Shown here: piece after piece, positions 43,282 through 51,519 of the stretch
Numbering within the stretch: position 1 is the stretch's first letter
How the letters are laid out: each line of letters opens with the position of its first letter
Assembly (NCBI RefSeq): GCF_005144745.1
Contig: NZ_SWKK01000008.1
Location: 434,001-498,000 of the forward strand
Source: Flavobacterium sp. ASW18X
GTDB taxonomy: Bacteria > Bacteroidota > Bacteroidia > Flavobacteriales > Flavobacteriaceae
Reading direction: 5' to 3'
Length of the DNA: 64,000 bases
Translations under genes and position numbers: made by a program
Notes under the pieces: model-generated
The model's database searches: none
What the model was told of the DNA's origin: nothing
The model's input: the letters and a program-made list of their open reading frames with translations, nothing else

Positions 43282-44629
43282 TATATCTCATAATAAACTT
43301 AATAAAACGGTAGATTTAGAGCGTTTTAAGTCTGCTAAAAAGGTGTTTCATCAAAGACACTATGTCCATTTTAATCGCTTTTTAGCCGCTTTTTCTATTG
43401 TGGTATTCATTATTCTGTTTTTACCTTGGACACAAAATGTTTCTGGTAAGGGAGCTCTTACTACGTTAACACCAGAGCAACGCCCACAAACCATACAATC
43501 TCCTATTCCTGGGCGTATAGAAAAATGGTATGTGCGCGAAGGTGATTTCGTAAATAAAGGTGATACCATTTTGCACATTTCTGAGGTTAAAAACGAATAT
43601 TTTGACCCACAGTTGGTAGAACGGACAGGCCAGCAATTAAAAGCTAAAGAAATGGCGGTGACCTCTTATCAAGGTAAGGTTAAAGCTTTGCAGACCCAAA
43701 TAGGAGCCCTATCTAACGAGCGTAGACTAAAATTGCAGCAGGCGCAAAATAAACTGCAACAAAGTAGGCTTAAAGTAGTAAGTGATAGTATTGATTTAGA
43801 AGCGGCAAAAACCAACTTAACCATTGCAGAACGGCAATACAACCGTACAGCACAATTAGAGCAAGAAGGCTTAAAATCGTTAACAGATGTAGAACAAAAG
43901 CGTTTAAAACTACAAGAAACTCAGGCTAAACTTATAAGTCAGGAAAATAAATTGTTGGCAAGTAAGAATGATGTGATTAATGCGGAAGTAGAAATAAATA
44001 GGGTGCAAGCTTCATATACAGATAAGATTAGCAAAGCACAGAGCGATATGTTTACAGCACAAAGTAATCAGTTCGATTCTGAAGCACAGGTATCCAAATT
44101 AGAGAACGATTTTACCAACTATAGCATAAGAACTGGGATGTATTACATTAAAGCACCGCAGAGTGGGTATATAAATAAAGCCATACAAGGCGGTCTTGGG
44201 CAAACTTTTAAAGAAGGTGAAGCGTTGTTGGGTATTATGCCGTCTCAGTATGATATGGCGGTGGAAACCTACGTTTCTCCCATAGACTTGCCCTTGTTGC
44301 AATTAGGAAATACCGTTCGTATTCAGTTTGATGGTTGGCCTTCTATTGTTTTCAGCGGCTGGCCTAACGTTTCTGTAGGTACCTATGGTGGTGAAATTGT
44401 AGCCATAGAAAACTTTATCAGTCCTAATGGTAAGTACCGAATATTAGTAGCGCCAGACCCAGAAGAAGAACCTTGGCCAGAACAATTGCGAGTAGGTTCT
44501 GGAGCCAATACTTTAGCCTTATTAGATGATGTCCCTATTTGGTTTGAAATTTGGAGACAGCTAAACGGTTTCCCTCCTAACTATTATCAACCTGATACCG
44601 TAAAAACCGATGCTAAAGCTAAAAAGTAA
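43274..44629 (+). CDS. HlyD family secretion/efflux adaptor
   Basis: 451 aa. One N-terminal membrane helix (about 36-54; FSIVVFIILFLPW), a lipoyl half (IQSPIPGRIEKWYVREGDFV), a long coiled coil (about 100-265, rich in Gln/Lys), the second lipoyl half (YIKAPQSGYINKAIQGG), and a C-terminal beta-barrel. It would connect the ABC protein to TolC across the periplasm. Overlaps the ABC gene by 8 nt and the TolC gene by 20 nt. Confidence 0.9.
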   Translation: MLNISHNKLNKTVDLERFKSAKKVFHQRHYVHFNRFLAAFSIVVFIILFLPWTQNVSGKGALTTLTPEQRPQTIQSPIPGRIEKWYVREGDFVNKGDTILHISEVKNEYFDPQLVERTGQQLKAKEMAVTSYQGKVKALQTQIGALSNERRLKLQQAQNKLQQSRLKVVSDSIDLEAAKTNLTIAERQYNRTAQLEQEGLKSLTDVEQKRLKLQETQAKLISQENKLLASKNDVINAEVEINRVQASYTDKISKAQSDMFTAQSNQFDSEAQVSKLENDFTNYSIRTGMYYIKAPQSGYINKAIQGGLGQTFKEGEALLGIMPSQYDMAVETYVSPIDLPLLQLGNTVRIQFDGWPSIVFSGWPNVSVGTYGGEIVAIENFISPNGKYRILVAPDPEEEPWPEQLRVGSGANTLALLDDVPIWFEIWRQLNGFPPNYYQPDTVKTDAKAKK

Positions 44630-46028
44630 TATAAAGTATTTCTGCGTAGCAATACTCTTTCTACTAGCTACGGTGGGGTATGCACAGTCAGCGGATGCTA
44701 TTTTAGGATTTGAGGAGTATTTGGGGTATGTAAAAAAATACCACCCTATTGCTCGGCAAGCACAATTAACGCTATCGGTAGGGCAAGCTAATTTGCTAAA
44801 AGCCAGAGGCGGTTTTGACCCAAAGATTCAGGTAGATTATGCCAAGAAAGAGTTTAAGGATACTGAATATTGGGACCGTTTAAATGCCGCATTTAAAGTG
44901 CCTACATACTTTGGTCTGGAGTTTAAGGCAGGGTACGAAAATTATGAGGGTACTTATATTAATCCAGATGAAACGGTACCGGAAGACGGTTTGTATAGTG
45001 CAGGTGTTACCATGGATGTGCTACAGGGTTTTTGGGCTAATGAACGCATGGCGACCCTACGCAAGGCAAAATTCTTTAGAGAGCAATCTAAAGCTGACCA
45101 AGATATTTTGGTTAACCAAGTGTTGTACGATGCTTCTCTAGCATATTTTAATTGGTTAAAGGCCTATGAGCAGGCCCAAGTGTATCGGGAATTTATAGAA
45201 AGTGCACGCTTGCGCTTAGAAGGCGTAAAAAAGAGTGCATTAGCAGGGGATAAAGCAATTATAGACACCGTAGAGGCAAGAATAACGTACCAAAATAGGA
45301 GGTTGGGCTTGGAACAAGCTAATCTAAACTTTACCAAAGCGCGTTTGGCATTGTCTAACTATTTGTGGATAGAAAATGTACCTGTAGAAGTGCAAGAAAC
45401 GGCTATACCCGAAGAAGAAATTAGTCAGTCCTTAGATGTGGCGCTAGATTTGTTAGGAAAGACGAAAGATAGTTTTGCTATCGAAAATCATCCAAAATAC
45501 CGTTCGCTAGATTTCAAGGTTAAAGGTTTGTTGGTAGATAAAAGGCTCAAGGGGAACAAATTATTGCCTAAGTTAACTTTGGAGTATAATTTTTTAACAA
45601 CCGCGGTGCAAGATTTTGAGATGCTGAATACCCAAGACTATAAAGGCGGGCTTAACTTTAGTTTTCCCTTATTTTTAAGAAAAGAAAGAGGTGATTTAAA
45701 ATTGGCTAAATTAAAACTACAAGACGCTGAGTTTAATAGGGACTTTGCACTGGTAAGCATTCAGAATAAAGTAGAAGCTATTTATGCAGAGTTAGACTCT
45801 TATCAAAACCAAGTGACTATGATAGATACCATTGTTTTGGATTATAGGACGTTGTTAAATGCAGAGGAGCGTAAGTTTGGTTTTGGAGAGAGTTCCTTAT
45901 TTTTAGTAAATAGTAGGGAGGGTAAATTGATAGACGCACAGCTAAAGCAGATAGAAATGTGGAATAAGTATTACACTGCAAAGGCAGATTTATTCAAAAG
46001 CTTAGCGATTAACCCAATTAATCCCTAG
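44610..46028 (+). CDS. TolC family outer-membrane channel protein
   Basis: 472 aa. Signal peptide (about 1-26; FCVAILFLLATVGYAQ). Two repeats of long helices and strand pairs typical of TolC, including LLKARGGFDPKIQVDYAK, LAYFNWLKAYEQAQVYREF and a matching second half (FALVSIQNKVEAIYAELDSY). Forms the outer-membrane exit duct of the ABC-HlyD system. It starts 20 nt inside the adaptor gene. Confidence 0.92.
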   Translation: MLKLKSNIKYFCVAILFLLATVGYAQSADAILGFEEYLGYVKKYHPIARQAQLTLSVGQANLLKARGGFDPKIQVDYAKKEFKDTEYWDRLNAAFKVPTYFGLEFKAGYENYEGTYINPDETVPEDGLYSAGVTMDVLQGFWANERMATLRKAKFFREQSKADQDILVNQVLYDASLAYFNWLKAYEQAQVYREFIESARLRLEGVKKSALAGDKAIIDTVEARITYQNRRLGLEQANLNFTKARLALSNYLWIENVPVEVQETAIPEEEISQSLDVALDLLGKTKDSFAIENHPKYRSLDFKVKGLLVDKRLKGNKLLPKLTLEYNFLTTAVQDFEMLNTQDYKGGLNFSFPLFLRKERGDLKLAKLKLQDAEFNRDFALVSIQNKVEAIYAELDSYQNQVTMIDTIVLDYRTLLNAEERKFGFGESSLFLVNSREGKLIDAQLKQIEMWNKYYTAKADLFKSLAINPINP

Positions 46029-46085
46029 TTGGCCTTATCATAATTACTTAATAATAGTTTGTTGACCTAGATTTAAATGTAATCT

Positions 46086-46117
46086 GATTTTGATTTATCA
46101 ATTTGCGAATCAAAATC
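46086..46117. repeat. 10-bp inverted repeat upstream of the phytase-like esterase gene
   Basis: GATTTTGATT (46086-46095) and AATCAAAATC (46108-46117), perfect arms with a 12-nt centre, ending 8 nt before the start codon. Could be an operator or an RNA hairpin masking the start. Confidence 0.5.
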
Positions 46118-46124
46118 AACACGA

Positions 46125-47249
46125 ATGAAACTGAATTTGAATACACTTTTGGTACTAGGTTTAGGTGTCTCTCTTTTTTCTTGTGATTATGTAGATGATG
46201 TTATTGGGGAAACACCTAAAGATAGCATCGCTTTGCGGTATATAGATGAGTACGTAATTTTAGATGGTACGCAATACCAGAATACCGTTTTTGGGGGTAT
46301 TTCTGGATTAGACTATGATGGTACAACATGGTACATGATAAGCGATGACCCTAACCAACCTCGTTTCTACAAAGGAGCTATAACGTTTAACGAAGATGGT
46401 TTTAAAGAGGTTGCCATAAAGGATGTAGTTTTCTTTAAGGACCAGCTAGGTAACCAATTGCATGACGGTATAACGGACCCGGAAGCCATTAGAATAGATG
46501 GTAATACAATTATTTGGACAAGTGAGGGCAACATCAATAACAACTTACCTCCATCTGTAAATTTTACTAATCTTAACGGAATGTTTACTGGTGAGGCAAT
46601 TTTAAGAGACGCTTATTTACCACAGAATTCAGAAGAAAAAGGCCCTAGGCACAATGGTGTTTTTGAAGGTGTTTCCTCGGCAGTAGATGGTGATGGATAT
46701 TGGGTAAATATGGAGTTGCCTTTAAAACAAGATGGCTCAGAGCCTTTATTAGAAGATACAGATTCTCCAATACGTATTGCTTTTATAGATAAAGCTACCG
46801 GTAAATTCGGGAAAGAATTTGCCTATGAACTAGACCCTGTAGTGCGCCCAGCAACCAATGGCACCTCTTTTACTGTGAATGGAGTGGTAGAAATTTTAGA
46901 ATATGAAAAAGATAGATTTTTAGTACTTGAACGGTCCTTTGCTACAGGTTATGCAGACGGTGGTAACGATGTAAAAATTTATGAAGTTGATGCAACAGAC
47001 GCTACAGATGTAAGCAACATGGAATCTTTAAAAGGTGCCACTTACAAGCCTGCAAAAAAGACCTTGTTGTTTGATTTTGAATCGGTAAGAAATCGTTTAA
47101 CACAAAGTATTGTAGATAATATAGAAGGTATTGCTTTTGGACCAGATTTTGCTAATGGTAACAAGTCCTTAGTGCTGGTGGCAGACAATAATTTTAGTGC
47201 TTTTGGACCTCAGTTGAACCAATTTGTACTGTTAGAGCTACAGAAGTAA
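46125..47249 (+). CDS. Esterase-like activity of phytase family lipoprotein
   Basis: 374 aa. Lipoprotein signal MKLNLNTLLVLGLGVSLFSC (Cys20). The mature part has the PF13449-type pattern: GGISGLDYDGTTWYMISDDP near the N-terminus, DPEAIRIDG, NGVFEGVSS and NIEGIAFGPDFANGNKSLVLVADNN near the C-terminus, a beta-propeller-like secreted fold. A phosphoesterase role is assumed from the family name and is weakly supported. Followed by a terminator. Confidence 0.85.
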   Translation: MKLNLNTLLVLGLGVSLFSCDYVDDVIGETPKDSIALRYIDEYVILDGTQYQNTVFGGISGLDYDGTTWYMISDDPNQPRFYKGAITFNEDGFKEVAIKDVVFFKDQLGNQLHDGITDPEAIRIDGNTIIWTSEGNINNNLPPSVNFTNLNGMFTGEAILRDAYLPQNSEEKGPRHNGVFEGVSSAVDGDGYWVNMELPLKQDGSEPLLEDTDSPIRIAFIDKATGKFGKEFAYELDPVVRPATNGTSFTVNGVVEILEYEKDRFLVLERSFATGYADGGNDVKIYEVDATDATDVSNMESLKGATYKPAKKTLLFDFESVRNRLTQSIVDNIEGIAFGPDFANGNKSLVLVADNNFSAFGPQLNQFVLLELQK

Positions 47250-47270
47250 GTGTTTAAAACAAATGTCGCT

Positions 47271-47307
47271 AAGGCCATCCTTTTTGGGGTGGCTTTTGTA
47301 TTTTTTG
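47271..47307 (+). terminator. Terminator of the phytase-like gene
   Basis: AAGGCCATCC (47271-47280) pairs imperfectly with GGGGTGGCTT (47286-47295), then TTGTATTTTTTG. Confidence 0.65.
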
Positions 47308-47361
47308 CAAACTGATTATTGTTAGGTTTTATATAGTATTACGACGATATCTTTGAAAAAA

Positions 47362-48003
47362 ATGAATACAATGAATACAGATGCAAATACACTGAGAGAG
47401 GCGTTAAAAGATGTAATAGCTCAGGGTTTAGCTAACGCGATAGATTACCAAACATATAGAAAGCAAGTAAAACAATGGGCAGAGGAAAATTCTAATAGTG
47501 GTCCAGAAAAATCTGATGTTTTAGCTAATTATACCCAACTAAATGATAGGCGGATGAAACGTTGGGACAAAACCTTAAAATTTACAGAAGCGCAAATAAC
47601 TGGTTTACCAAAGTTAGACGGTAAGTACACTTGGTTGGTAATTACAGAAAGCTGGTGCGGAGATGCAGCGCCAAGTGTTCCAGTAATGAATAAAATTGCA
47701 GAATCCCTACCCAATTTGGACCTTAAATTGGTATATAGAGATGAGAATTTACCGTTAATAGAGCAGTTTCTTACCAACGGAGCAATGTCTATCCCTAAAC
47801 TTATAATGATAGATTCAGAAAGTTTACAAGTAAAACAAACTTGGGGGCCGCGTTCTACAAAGGCTACCAAAATGGTTAATGAATATAAGGCAGAGCACGG
47901 AAAGTTAACAGCTGAGTTTAAGGAAGACTTGCAAGGGTTTTATAACAAAGATAAAGGTCAAGATGTGTTTAATGACTTAGTAGCACTACTTGCGTTGGAA
48001 TAA
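47362..48003 (+). CDS. Thioredoxin-like protein with single-cysteine WCGDA motif
   Basis: About 213 aa from the ATG at 47362; a second ATG at 47371 is in frame. N-terminal helical part, then a thioredoxin fold with TESWCGDAAPSVPVMNKI and the cis-Pro loop MSIPKLIMID. The active site has one Cys (CGDA), so ordinary dithiol chemistry is unlikely; a thiol-peroxidase-like or bacillithiol/CoA-related role is possible. A TATCTTTG box (47348-47355) predicts a start at the first ATG, i.e. a leaderless mRNA or use of 47371. Cytoplasmic. Confidence 0.82.
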   Translation: MNTMNTDANTLREALKDVIAQGLANAIDYQTYRKQVKQWAEENSNSGPEKSDVLANYTQLNDRRMKRWDKTLKFTEAQITGLPKLDGKYTWLVITESWCGDAAPSVPVMNKIAESLPNLDLKLVYRDENLPLIEQFLTNGAMSIPKLIMIDSESLQVKQTWGPRSTKATKMVNEYKAEHGKLTAEFKEDLQGFYNKDKGQDVFNDLVALLALE

Positions 48004-48714
48004 ATAAGTAATAGTACCTATTTGTTCGGCCTTAGATGCGCTGCTAAACTGTGCTTTTAAAGCGTAAGTAATAGCATTTTCAATTAAGCAGTAATCGTTA
48101 GTAGATGAACTTTTTTCGTTAAAGCTAGCATCAATTACGCTTCCACTTTTATTCACTGTAATGTTAATGACTACTTTACCGCCTTCTAAGCATGTGTAAA
48201 TGGGTGGCGGTAAGTCGTACGCATTTCTATCTATTAAAGAATAAGAAATAGAGGTGCGTTTATCTTTTAAAGCATTGGTAAATTCTTTTTTGTCAGCATC
48301 TCGTTGTCCCAATTCTTCTTTTTTCTCTTGCCTACGCTTAGCTAATTCTTTTAAGCTTGCGGCATAAGCTCCAGCATCTCCCATAACAGAACTTTGTTCT
48401 GCGGCCATGCTGCGTTCTTCCATCAACTCGTCCAATGTCTTTAAGGGTTCTGGATTACCGTAAGATGGTTTGGCGGTTTCATTTAAAGCCATGTGGCTTT
48501 TAATAGATTCTGCTTGGGCAAGTTCTTTAAGCTCTTGCTCTTCGGGTTCTTCTTTAAGTAGTTCCTCTAGTTCTTCTTCATTTAGAACTGCCATTTCTAT
48601 GACATATTCATCCTCTTCCCTATTCACTAAATGGATATTGTAGGTAAGCAATACCAAGATGCCCATTGTAAAAATGGTGATGAGTAGGGATAATTGCTTT
48701 CTATTTAAATCCAT
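47986..48714 (-). CDS. TonB-like C-terminal domain protein
   Basis: About 242 aa from the ATG at 48714 (MDLNRKQLSLLITIFTMGIL). N-terminal membrane anchor (about 8-28), a long Glu-rich coiled coil (about 35-150), and a C-terminal domain (GGKVVINITVNKSGSVIDAS) resembling the TonB energy-transducer fold. It could couple inner-membrane motor proteins to an outer-membrane partner, but no ExbB/ExbD is adjacent. Overlaps the convergent thioredoxin-like gene by 18 nt. Confidence 0.78.
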   Translation of the reverse strand: MDLNRKQLSLLITIFTMGILVLLTYNIHLVNREEDEYVIEMAVLNEEELEELLKEEPEEQELKELAQAESIKSHMALNETAKPSYGNPEPLKTLDELMEERSMAAEQSSVMGDAGAYAASLKELAKRRQEKKEELGQRDADKKEFTNALKDKRTSISYSLIDRNAYDLPPPIYTCLEGGKVVINITVNKSGSVIDASFNEKSSSTNDYCLIENAITYALKAQFSSASKAEQIGTITYLFQRK

Positions 48715-48773
48715 GGTCCTATTATAACCCAATTTTATCTGAATTATTATGTGGGCAAAACCGAATTGCTACA

Positions 48774-49472
48774 TCATTCTAGACCCAATTTCTCTTTGAA
48801 TTCTTTGGGGGTTACTGCATTATTTACGTTATAACTGCCTATTTTGGTTCTTCTTAGGGCTGTTAAATGTCCGCCGCAACCTAATGCTTCTCCAAAATCA
48901 AAAGCTAAAGAACGGATATATGTGCCTTTGCTACAGCGCACTCTAAAGTGCACATTAAGGTCTTTTATTTCCGTAATTTCAAATTCAGAAATACTTATTT
49001 TCCGTGTAGGAATATCTATGGTTTCCCCTTTCCTTGCGTGCTCGTATAAGCGTTTACCATCTTTTTTTAAGGCAGAAAAAATAGGCGGTCTTTGGTCAAT
49101 TTCTCCTAAAAATTTGTGTATGGTAGCATGTATTAAAGCATCAGTAAGATGGTCTGTCGGGAATGTTTGGTCTATCGCAGTCTCTAAATCATAAGAAGGT
49201 GTGGTGGCGCCTAAGGTAATAATACCTGTATATTCTTTTTCTTGCCCTTGTAAAGATGGTATCGTCTTCGTATGTTTTCCTGTGCAAATAATTAATAGGC
49301 CAGTTGCTAGAGGGTCTAGGGTGCCAGCATGCCCTATTTTAAATTTTTTGTTAAGGTCAAATTTTTTTCTGATAGCCCATTTTAAGGCGTTAACAGCTTG
49401 GAAAGAACTCCACTCTAAAGGCTTGTCTATTAGTAGTGTTTGCCCGTTTAAAAAATCTTCTTTACTAAGCAT
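48774..49472 (-). CDS. truB: tRNA pseudouridine-55 synthase
   Basis: 232 aa. Makes the universal pseudouridine 55 in the T-loop of tRNAs. Catalytic Asp53 in GHAGTLDPLATGLL. Also KPLEWSSFQAVNALKW and CSKGTYIRSLAFDFGE. It lacks the C-terminal PUA-like extension, as is common in this phylum. Fourth in the leftward ftsX-DUF3098-uppP-truB run, 9 nt after uppP. Confidence 0.95.
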   Translation of the reverse strand: MLSKEDFLNGQTLLIDKPLEWSSFQAVNALKWAIRKKFDLNKKFKIGHAGTLDPLATGLLIICTGKHTKTIPSLQGQEKEYTGIITLGATTPSYDLETAIDQTFPTDHLTDALIHATIHKFLGEIDQRPPIFSALKKDGKRLYEHARKGETIDIPTRKISISEFEITEIKDLNVHFRVRCSKGTYIRSLAFDFGEALGCGGHLTALRRTKIGSYNVNNAVTPKEFKEKLGLE

Positions 49473-49481
49473 TATTCGTAT

Positions 49482-50276
49482 TTATCCCCAGATACTCCAG
49501 CCTATGGCAATAAGACCAACTACCAAGCAGTATATGGCAAAATAAGTAAGCTTACTTTGTTTTACTAGCTTAATCATCCAAGTACAAGCAACTAAACCGG
49601 CAATAAATGCTGCAACAAAACCTGCTCCCATAGCGGCGGATTGTGAGCTTTCAAAACTTATATCACCACTTAGAATATCTTTGGCTACTTTACCTAAAAT
49701 GAGCGGAACAACCATTAAAAAGGAGAACCGAGCAGATTTAGTTTTGTCTATTCCTAGTAATACTGAGGTAGAGATAGTGGCGCCACTTCTAGAGATGCCA
49801 GGTAGCATGGCTACCATTTGTGCCATACCAATGATAAATGCACTACGGTAAGAAACATCTTTATCTGTAGTTTTAGCCATGTCTGCTAAATACAACAATA
49901 CAGCTGTTACCAATAGCATAATCCCAACAATAAGAATAGCTCCACCAAAGAAAACCTCCATAAAATCTTCTAAAAAGAAACCAACCAAAGCAGCAGGTAT
50001 CATAGAGATGATGATTTTTAAGCTAAAAGCGGTTTGCTCATTCCATTTAAATTGAAACAAACCTTTAAAAATTTCCATCACATCTTTCCAGAAAATGACC
50101 AGCGTACTTAAGGCTGTTGCAAAGTGTAAAACCACGGTAAAAAGCAAACTCTCTTCAGGTATAGCATTAGCGCCTAAAATGGCTTTGCCCAGTTCTAAAT
50201 GTCCGCTAGAAGAGACGGGTAAAAATTCTGTTAAGCCTTGTATTATCCCTAGGATAATGGCATCAATGATTTCCAA
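49482..50276 (-). CDS. uppP: Undecaprenyl-diphosphate phosphatase
   Basis: 264 aa integral membrane enzyme that recycles the lipid carrier for peptidoglycan and other envelope polymers; members also confer bacitracin resistance. Family motifs: GLTEFLPVSSSGHLELG (catalytic Glu and Ser-rich loop) and LPGISRSGATIS. About seven to eight helices. Starts 1 nt after DUF3098 ends. Confidence 0.95.
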   Translation of the reverse strand: MEIIDAIILGIIQGLTEFLPVSSSGHLELGKAILGANAIPEESLLFTVVLHFATALSTLVIFWKDVMEIFKGLFQFKWNEQTAFSLKIIISMIPAALVGFFLEDFMEVFFGGAILIVGIMLLVTAVLLYLADMAKTTDKDVSYRSAFIIGMAQMVAMLPGISRSGATISTSVLLGIDKTKSARFSFLMVVPLILGKVAKDILSGDISFESSQSAAMGAGFVAAFIAGLVACTWMIKLVKQSKLTYFAIYCLVVGLIAIGWSIWG

Positions 50277-50277
50277 A

Positions 50278-50541
50278 TTAGTCTTTCTTTTTATCTGGAT
50301 TCAACAATATGGCGTATATCTGTATGCCTAAGCCAATTAAGATTAATGTGGGGGCTAAGCGTATTCTTCTAAAACTATAGATTGCATCACTAAAAACATT
50401 GGGGTCGTCGCTACCGCCGCCGGCCATCAAACCAAAACCAAGCGTAATAAGGGCTAACCCAATAAATAAAAAGGTATAGTTCTTCTTTTTAAATATAAAT
50501 TGCTTTTGCGGTTTCTGCTCTTGCTTGTTTATTTTCCCCAT
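50278..50541 (-). CDS. DUF3098 small membrane protein
   Basis: 87 aa. Basic N-terminus (MGKINKQEQKPQKQFIFKKK), two membrane helices (about 27-42 and 63-80) and the conserved SFRRIRLAPTLILIGLGIQIYAI. Restricted to Bacteroidota and regularly found between ftsX and uppP, suggesting a part in envelope assembly or division. Function unknown. Confidence 0.88.
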   Translation of the reverse strand: MGKINKQEQKPQKQFIFKKKNYTFLFIGLALITLGFGLMAGGGSDDPNVFSDAIYSFRRIRLAPTLILIGLGIQIYAILLNPDKKKD

Positions 50542-50550
50542 GTGGCAAAT

Positions 50551-51429
50551 TTAGTAATAAAGATCGTCTGTTCTTAAGTTTAAAAAGCGCTGCGTAGCAA
50601 AATACGTACTGATGAAAGAAATTAGTATGCCTAAACCTAGTACGGAAGCAAACAAAATAGCAATCACAGGTACATCACTAAACAAATCTAACTCTGGAAA
50701 GTTTTGATCTACGTAGTATAAAACTAAGGCCAAAGCTAGTATGGCTATTACGCTTCCAAAAAAACCTAGCTTAATATTAGTGAGTATAAATGGCTTTCTA
50801 ATAAATTTTTTGGTGGCGCCTACCATTTGCATCGTCTTAATTATAAAACGTTTGGAATAAATAGATAAGCGAATAGAACTGTTGATGAGTAAAACGGCTA
50901 TAAACGTAAAAATACCGCTAGCAATTAAAATCCAAAGACTCAACTTTTTAACATTGTCAGATAAAAGAGAAATTAAAGGCTTATCGTAACTTACTTCTTC
51001 TACATAACTTTTCCCTTCTAATTCTGTGGCTATTTCTGCAACCTGTTCTGGAGACACAAAAGCGGCATTTAAATGTACATCTACAGAATTCTTTAAGGGG
51101 TTAAAGCCTAAAAACTCTTGAAAGTTTTCGCCAATATCTTCACTATATTGTTCTGCCGCATCTTCTTTTGATACAAAAACAGCAGATTTGGTATGTTCTG
51201 CCATTGCTAAGCTTTTTTGCAACTGGTCTATTTCTACAGGTTTAGCATTGTCTTTTAAAAAGACAGAAATAGTAATCTGCTCCTTAAAATGGTCTGCTAA
51301 TTTTTTGGTGTTCAAGACCAACATGCCTAAAATGCCTAGTAAAAAGAGAACTAGGGCAATACTTAGCACTACAGAAAAGTAAGAAGAGACCAATCGTCTC
51401 CGCTGATATCTTTCAATATATTCGCTCAT
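50551..51429 (-). CDS. ftsX: Cell-division ABC transporter permease FtsX
   Basis: 292 aa. Four membrane helices (about 20-42, 170-190, 220-240, 265-285) with a large extracytoplasmic loop after the first (VFVSKEDAAEQYSEDIG, a region that in other bacteria contacts hydrolase activators). C-terminal FtsX domain. With FtsE (not in this window) it regulates peptidoglycan hydrolysis at the septum. Divergent from leuS. Confidence 0.93.
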   Translation of the reverse strand: MSEYIERYQRRRLVSSYFSVVLSIALVLFLLGILGMLVLNTKKLADHFKEQITISVFLKDNAKPVEIDQLQKSLAMAEHTKSAVFVSKEDAAEQYSEDIGENFQEFLGFNPLKNSVDVHLNAAFVSPEQVAEIATELEGKSYVEEVSYDKPLISLLSDNVKKLSLWILIASGIFTFIAVLLINSSIRLSIYSKRFIIKTMQMVGATKKFIRKPFILTNIKLGFFGSVIAILALALVLYYVDQNFPELDLFSDVPVIAILFASVLGLGILISFISTYFATQRFLNLRTDDLYY

Positions 51430-51519
51430 GTATCAAATTGATAACGTAAAAATAGAAAAGTAAATCGGTTTTAAAGGGATTACCCCTATTTTTGCGCATC
51501 AGAAAAGAAGACTTTAACC

